The position numbers were made by a program, and so were the translations under genes. Below the pieces are notes generated by a model. It worked only from the letters and a program-made list of their open reading frames with translations, was not told the DNA's origin and made no database searches. Below, piece by piece: positions 62,601 to 64,000 of a stretch of 64,000 bases of DNA. The stretch is from Aeoliella sp052161615. GTDB lineage: Bacteria > Planctomycetota > Planctomycetia > Pirellulales > Lacipirellulaceae. Location of the stretch: assembly GCF_052161615.1 (NCBI RefSeq), contig NZ_CP197417.1:2914001-2978000 (forward strand). The letters are read 5' to 3'. Each line of letters starts with the position of its first letter. The stretch's first letter is position 1.

Positions 62601-62931
62601 GAACCTCCACCATGACACTTCCATCGCGCTGACCTACACGCAGTGCTCCCCATGTCACGCCGTCATCCGCCGCGTCGGATAAAGCATCTGACGACGGTTG
62701 CCCATCACTCTCAGAGGTTCGGGCGGTGCCTAGAATGGGGCCGATCGCACCATGCTGCGCACCGTTCTCCTCCAGCTGTGTAGGATATGGAGACGGGGCA
62801 TCGCCGAAATCTGCAGCGAGCATGTAGCGAGTCTCGAGTTGCTCGAACGAAAGCGAGCACGGCAGCTTTGTCGACGCCCGGGCGAGAGAAGAGCAGTGCT
62901 TACCAGAACGCCTAAACGATTTTCCCGACAT
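53689..62931 (-). CDS. Giant exported VCBS/FG-GAP, GEVED, Calx-beta and dockerin protein
   Basis: A 3080-residue protein. The N-terminus has the planctomycete surface-protein leader LSFEQLETRYMLAADFGD (LEPR-XLL-like). Four similar units follow: GEVED domains begin near residues 40, 667, 1303 and 1943 (for example DGEVEDYEVELLP). Each is followed by a long FG-GAP/VCBS block rich in DxDGDGDxD calcium loops. Calx-beta domains lie near residues 545-655, 1180-1297 and 1820-1937. After residue 2795 two dockerin-type pairs occur (GDFDANGIVNEQDYARW, GDFNRDGTVNEGDYHVW), then a low-complexity tail of about 165 residues. It is likely a calcium-binding adhesin or matrix protein outside the cell. The frame is intact despite its size. 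Confidence 0.92.
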   Translation of the reverse strand: MSGKSFRRSGKHCSSLARASTKLPCSLSFEQLETRYMLAADFGDAPSPYPTQLEENGAQHGAIGPILGTARTSESDGQPSSDALSDAADDGVTWGALRVGQRDGSVMVEVQGAESGAILYAWIDFNRDGSWGGADEQVIAACPVTNGANHFTIQIPHTAASGETYARFRLTTQATLGVVGPASDGEVEDYEVELLPAKQSGAMFSARIPIATVRQSVVDVAVADFDGDGRDDIAAMLDPQYYDDTLLYANNGDGNFTSRYLALRGTYLHASDLDQDGDFDLVAGTQWSRNSGASLGAGVELLEFPVGNANPAADLDYDGDLDVLSHIPGHGQGATYWNENTGNLQFEAHLLPGKSQLENRKGGSLVAIDLDRDGDLDIAGSGSSALGYSGNFVWYENLGGQEYVAHRLPGMNEKVLVADLDGDGDMDLIPTRSAGADTVVLLNDGQASFHTHPISSIGELADIAVLDVDGNGLPDIVGFVRVSNEIAVLLNQGSGEFSTTRFPAEGLVTALDVGDVDGDGDLDLVTVSSQLGTTSQDWFVSWYENRASVQVSTSGGALLEESPGKAEIVIQRRGDLYRELQVEFTLGGTATYGVDYQLEGADSVAASRGVVTIPAGVEQVSLRVVPIDDDMSELVEIISFSLGNGDHYGVGDASDIEIQITEAQTVGDYGDAPAPYPSSASQAGAFHPAIGPRLGNLRFSTPDAVVSDLADADFGDDGVVLGDMHVGQALIEVTVDVQDAPEGAFLDAWIDFNGDGDWSDSGERVFFAKPVADGRNSLFVAVPDAAIAGDTFARFRVSSTGGLQRSGPALDGEVEDYRVSILPSLLSGAELTRTHNIGEVSNYGLQQPLVVDMDLDGDMDIVGLSYTYYQNSTGRIRLYENEGDGSFVTHEIGDGTNLLGAIDIADLNGDGLPDIIAGAILLNQGNLLFAIGPVNAGIGGLNQAIDFDNDGDIDILHSKVQLAVNRGDGVFDTVNLVSTPELKFLRGVDFDGDGDTDIVTGIHRQGYSWYENNGANNFVQRTIDVDQAEPGVNFAVGASILVDLDQDGDIDLLNTYSALLFWYENTGESQFITHKLRDDLARDASANGTPGSILVADADGDSDLDILALRTATSATSKEAMWLINHGNSTFTARPATGSLAIPPASLALGDIDGDGDPDVVGAYPASATPSTYAVGWYENRPHIAVSPSQQWLAENSSSVSTITLVRSGNIQEELTVRLQISGTASLGEDYTLTGLQDVVGQSAVVVFPAGVTTIDVRVASVDDSLDEVAETIVLTVQDTDEYAATGDRRATLTLVSDETTGDYGDAPMAGMTTQSEGGAFHLAVGPRLGNDRSSESDATTANNADTDSGDDGVIFGQLQIGQGRGDVTIDVQNAPDGARVDGWIDFNGDGSWSGPHEHIFASVAVTEGLNVLSFAMPLGVVADSVYARIRLSSGGNLPPNGFASDGEVQDYSVPLEAPIRSGGVFEANSPISEDQAAFNGLAPADIDGDGDVDLFATASAGISWYENDGEGNFTAHPIYTPVSFNPRQIHAADLDNDGDVDAVLYVSQSHTSPDSKVLWLENRGEAGFEVHELLATDYHQDGHLVNGIDLADLDSNGFLDIIVRFGGVTPSGFGSLAGLFNKGGHQFQLAELIPLAAMRDLDLVDYDHDGDVDIVTLENIGEAHFSGLVLRENGGNLEFQEHYLATTDDASVLEVVDLDRDGDYDYLLGGDELKLYERKNAELIRHVLWVDPRPQSPGRLGISELAVQDLNGDSLLDIVVGGNGTFSLSLVDQVSNLDFTPRTLLYGTSVYGRAAVADLDGDGDLDAVANHSTNGAPVWFRNQAAVSVHASGPTVPISDDQGLVLEFQRIGDLQQPLTVSFRLASDAVFGVDYTLDGVEDFDGTTGTVFMPAGATTAQVRLLPVDDGSLRAEQTFIATLLDGELYGLSRHAEVQFSIFSGDFGDAPTPYPTTYDQDGPRHVGRGPYLGLARGNATDGIPGEQAISDQADDGVSFGVLRVGDVNATVELQVTNAPEGARVDAWIDFNQDGVWDSASERVLTSVEVVVGLNRLSLAIPPTAQGGDTFARFRITSEGGVGVKGTAPNGEVEDYIVTLAAPRSEEYFVFGETQDPIFRSQTVGTVVGTEVLDFDGDGDNDVIIADSTSRQVIWFEQITPEYFVPHIVASATGRPTAIAVVDMDLDGDMDIVTSWDGVDARVVWYEPLGENFFRSHLVAELDASASTLAVGDVDRDDDIDIVVGLGARGTVQWFQNNGQEEFEEHTVTAAYPGVSKVRTSDVDQDGLLDVLVAASGISTIAWFKGVGSGSFEEHVVSRETQSASSVRAVDLDSDGDVDLVGTSRSGSKVEWFENDGTQTFVRHIIPVTVFQPHDATAKDYDGDGDVDILVGSTSASRFLILVNDGMQGFAAKDVIADTEYSDSFALEDINQDGKLDIIVTTNWPGSEKRLSWYENGAYSMFPRHSISGSKYPLLYHRALDFDHDGDVDVIAADTSTDEVFLFENDADQNFRRRLLAQLGDAAVEPEIVDVDGDGDYDLIAIGTFKRLVWLENDGDGSSVEHTITTFSSQFNSSYGVSITAGHLDADGNTDIAVAVNVLDAVYIYTNNGTEQFTQSTALNVRRPHGLYIVDLDRDGDLDLSTASQYDRELLVFENLGTGDYARRRIAVATSTPLLEAVTDVDQDGDLDLVASVGKNLAWYSQASPWEFVNHSLELPQFIDGIAMADLDGDGDSDFLPAWNDASPAAMWVENRGGGVLAQRQLGVSLTQLAEWDIVDVNQDGVLDVLYVSSSELTIGWLTQTHLAGDFDANGIVNEQDYARWKQDFGQSGGSLAADGNRNGLVDMADYSVWRDNLGAAVGSPRLPGDFNRDGTVNEGDYHVWRQQFGRKGIEGASDGNRDGVVNLADYTIWRDNLRITNNNATEGESLGSIESTAGPAEDGVLILANRLDPPAALSSDEMTPLPSRNTQDSSPQQSQQAHRSESVAGRTARNLAYAKYEPAPSYRSGYSGQNVGKPASAPAVDAAILLLVNTSAVPGPYLRHQSFGPSLFAERNQEIERVESGKQIIPAQIHPVSDFITFGEDEFP

Positions 62932-63074
62932 GATATGCGATCAAAATGAGCTCGACGAATTGCTGCATCAGAGTGGAACGAACACCTATGGCGACTCATG
63001 AATGCGCCGTTATATAATAACCAAGGTGCGTTGCGCCGGGAATCTGCACATGCCGGTGGAAGTGCTTGCTTAGA
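62932..63074. other. Presumed control region of the giant gene
   Basis: About 140 bases upstream of the giant gene's ATG. I found no sigma-54 text, convincing -35/-10 pair or repeat. Confidence 0.35.
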
Positions 63075-63727
63075 CCAGGGTCACGCTTGGCGGAAAGACA
63101 TCAACTTTTGGCCGCGACTTCTCACGTTCTTAATGAATGGGAGATGCAATTTCCTTGCCCAAGAACCTGTGTGAGACCCTATGCATCTGCGCAGAAACAG
63201 TCTGGGCAATAGGCTTGTATCTTGTACCGATTGGTCAAACAAGGCTTGCTTCGTCGGTCTCTAGTCCTTGTCCAATTGCCAGACCACTCCCTTAATCAGT
63301 GCGTCATTTTCGTTGCAAGTATGGTGTCGATCTTACCACGATGGGTCGAATCCCTGCCCGTATTCCCCCCCCAGGAGGCGATTTGGGCATCGCGCCATCC
63401 ACGCGTTGCCAGCTTGAGCAGATCACTTGTCGCTCAGTAGAATCGAGCGATAAGGGCTACCAGAGCTCGCAGGATACCCCTTATCTCGCACCACGCTGAA
63501 AAGACATGATGCAGGGTGCTACCATAATCACACTCCGTCGGCATCGCCTTGTGCAGGCACCCGGGAGGACGGACGTAACAGATCCCTTCCACTCCATTCT
63601 GCAGGGCCGCTCGCGATCGCCCTAGGCAGCACCACTTATAGCGTGTCAACAACGGCTTGATGTGCTGCCACAGCTTCTCGACCCCTGAAAGCTGTCCCGA
63701 TTTTACCTCCATCCCTTGCATATGCAT
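63075..63727 (-). pseudogene. Decayed IS5-type transposase
   Basis: The 97-residue N-terminal frame (63434-63727) reads GVEKLWQHIKPLLTRY, GRSRAALQNGVEGICYVRPPG and FSAWCEIRGILRALVAL, the DUF4096/IS5 N-terminal pattern. Past its stop the other frames give WQRVDGAMPKSPPGGG, then TGRDSTHRGKIDT after a frame change in a G run, which corresponds to the DGT-KA-GG-TG-NPTDRGKSGTK region carrying the first catalytic Asp. Fainter matches (IKNVRSRGQK) continue to about 63075. Several stops and frameshifts show that it is not functional. No terminal inverted repeats were found. Confidence 0.7.
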
Positions 63728-64000
63728 TCATAACACCTCCGCACTGTCAGATAAGTTCTCAACGCACTCTCGTGCATAGAAGTACCGCACGTGGGCAGTC
63801 CTGGGATAGGCTCTAAAAGTGTTAACAATACTGATTCAGTGAAGGGCTGGGCATAAGCAGATGTAATCTACTTCGGGCATAAACGCCAACGGCCCGCAAA
63901 ACGCAAGGTGACCCACCGTATATTGCGGTACCTAATCTCGATCCCCTTCCTGCAGCATCTCGCAGAAGCCCAAACGCTATCGTAGAGGTGGAAAGCCTTT
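63728..64000. other. Right end of window, no gene seen
   Basis: No frame longer than about 60 codons, tRNA or repeat is apparent in these 270 bases. It may belong to the decayed insertion or to the control region of a gene beyond the window. Confidence 0.4.

Noticed and set aside
54100..62700. Regularly repeated ccatcgccatc-like text, resembling a tandem repeat or CRISPR
   Set aside because: It is the antisense of repeated DxDGDGDxD codons in the FG-GAP blocks. Units are not identical in DNA and have no fixed spacer length.

Overview
The window looks like chromosomal DNA of a planctomycete, most likely of the Pirellulales type. Family-level signs are a DUF1549/DUF1553 cytochrome gene followed by a DUF1501 gene, a DUF1559 tail with a Planctomycete-type lipoprotein, several proteins with CxxCH haem motifs, a XylR-type AraC regulator, and a giant exported protein made of GEVED, Calx-beta, FG-GAP and dockerin modules. 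Most of the window is GC-rich. From about 51.7 kb onward the DNA is visibly more AT-rich, coding is sparser, and decayed elements appear.

Layout. 0-4.7 kb is a tight five-gene membrane-lipid modification operon (flavin amine oxidase, DUF1365, two cyclopropane-synthase-like methyltransferases, DUF1295). 4.7-8.4 kb holds two short-chain dehydrogenases, a helical conserved protein and an APP1-type phosphatase. 8.5-15.9 kb holds a large VWA membrane protein, a redoxin/cytochrome/copper-monooxygenase-like fusion, a K+ channel and a Tat-exported superoxide dismutase, with three kinds of palindromic repeat between them. 15.9-26.1 kb holds small secreted proteins, tRNA-Cys, a XylR-type regulator, the DUF1549/DUF1501 pair, a STAS protein, a sialate O-acetylesterase and an exported low-molecular-weight phosphatase-like protein. 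26.1-33.6 kb (minus strand) holds TadE/TadG-like pseudopilins, a DASS anion transporter, a LarA-like protein, ThiO and a glutaredoxin. 34-40 kb holds a zincin, a di-haem protein, an MtfA-TPR fusion and RtcB. 40.7-43.7 kb holds a second, divergent Tat-SOD and a chromate operon with ChrB split into two genes.

The most interesting part is 43.8-51.6 kb. An NtrC-type sigma-54 activator and its PAS histidine kinase sit among two GreA/Rnk-like proteins, a small membrane protein, an isochorismatase-like hydrolase, a membrane-SRPBCC protein and a zinc alcohol dehydrogenase. I found four sigma-54-type promoter candidates (GG-N10-GC) in front of these genes, two of them matching 11 of 12 consensus positions. 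One has an inverted repeat at the usual enhancer distance. This looks like a self-contained sigma-54 regulon.

At 51.68 kb the 3' half of a tRNA (anticodon TTT) with no 5' half looks like an attachment-site scar. It coincides with the change to AT-rich DNA, which carries a stand-alone LuxR-type regulator, small unknown proteins, the 3080-residue giant protein and a decayed IS5-type transposase. No rRNA, CRISPR array or intact mobile element was found.
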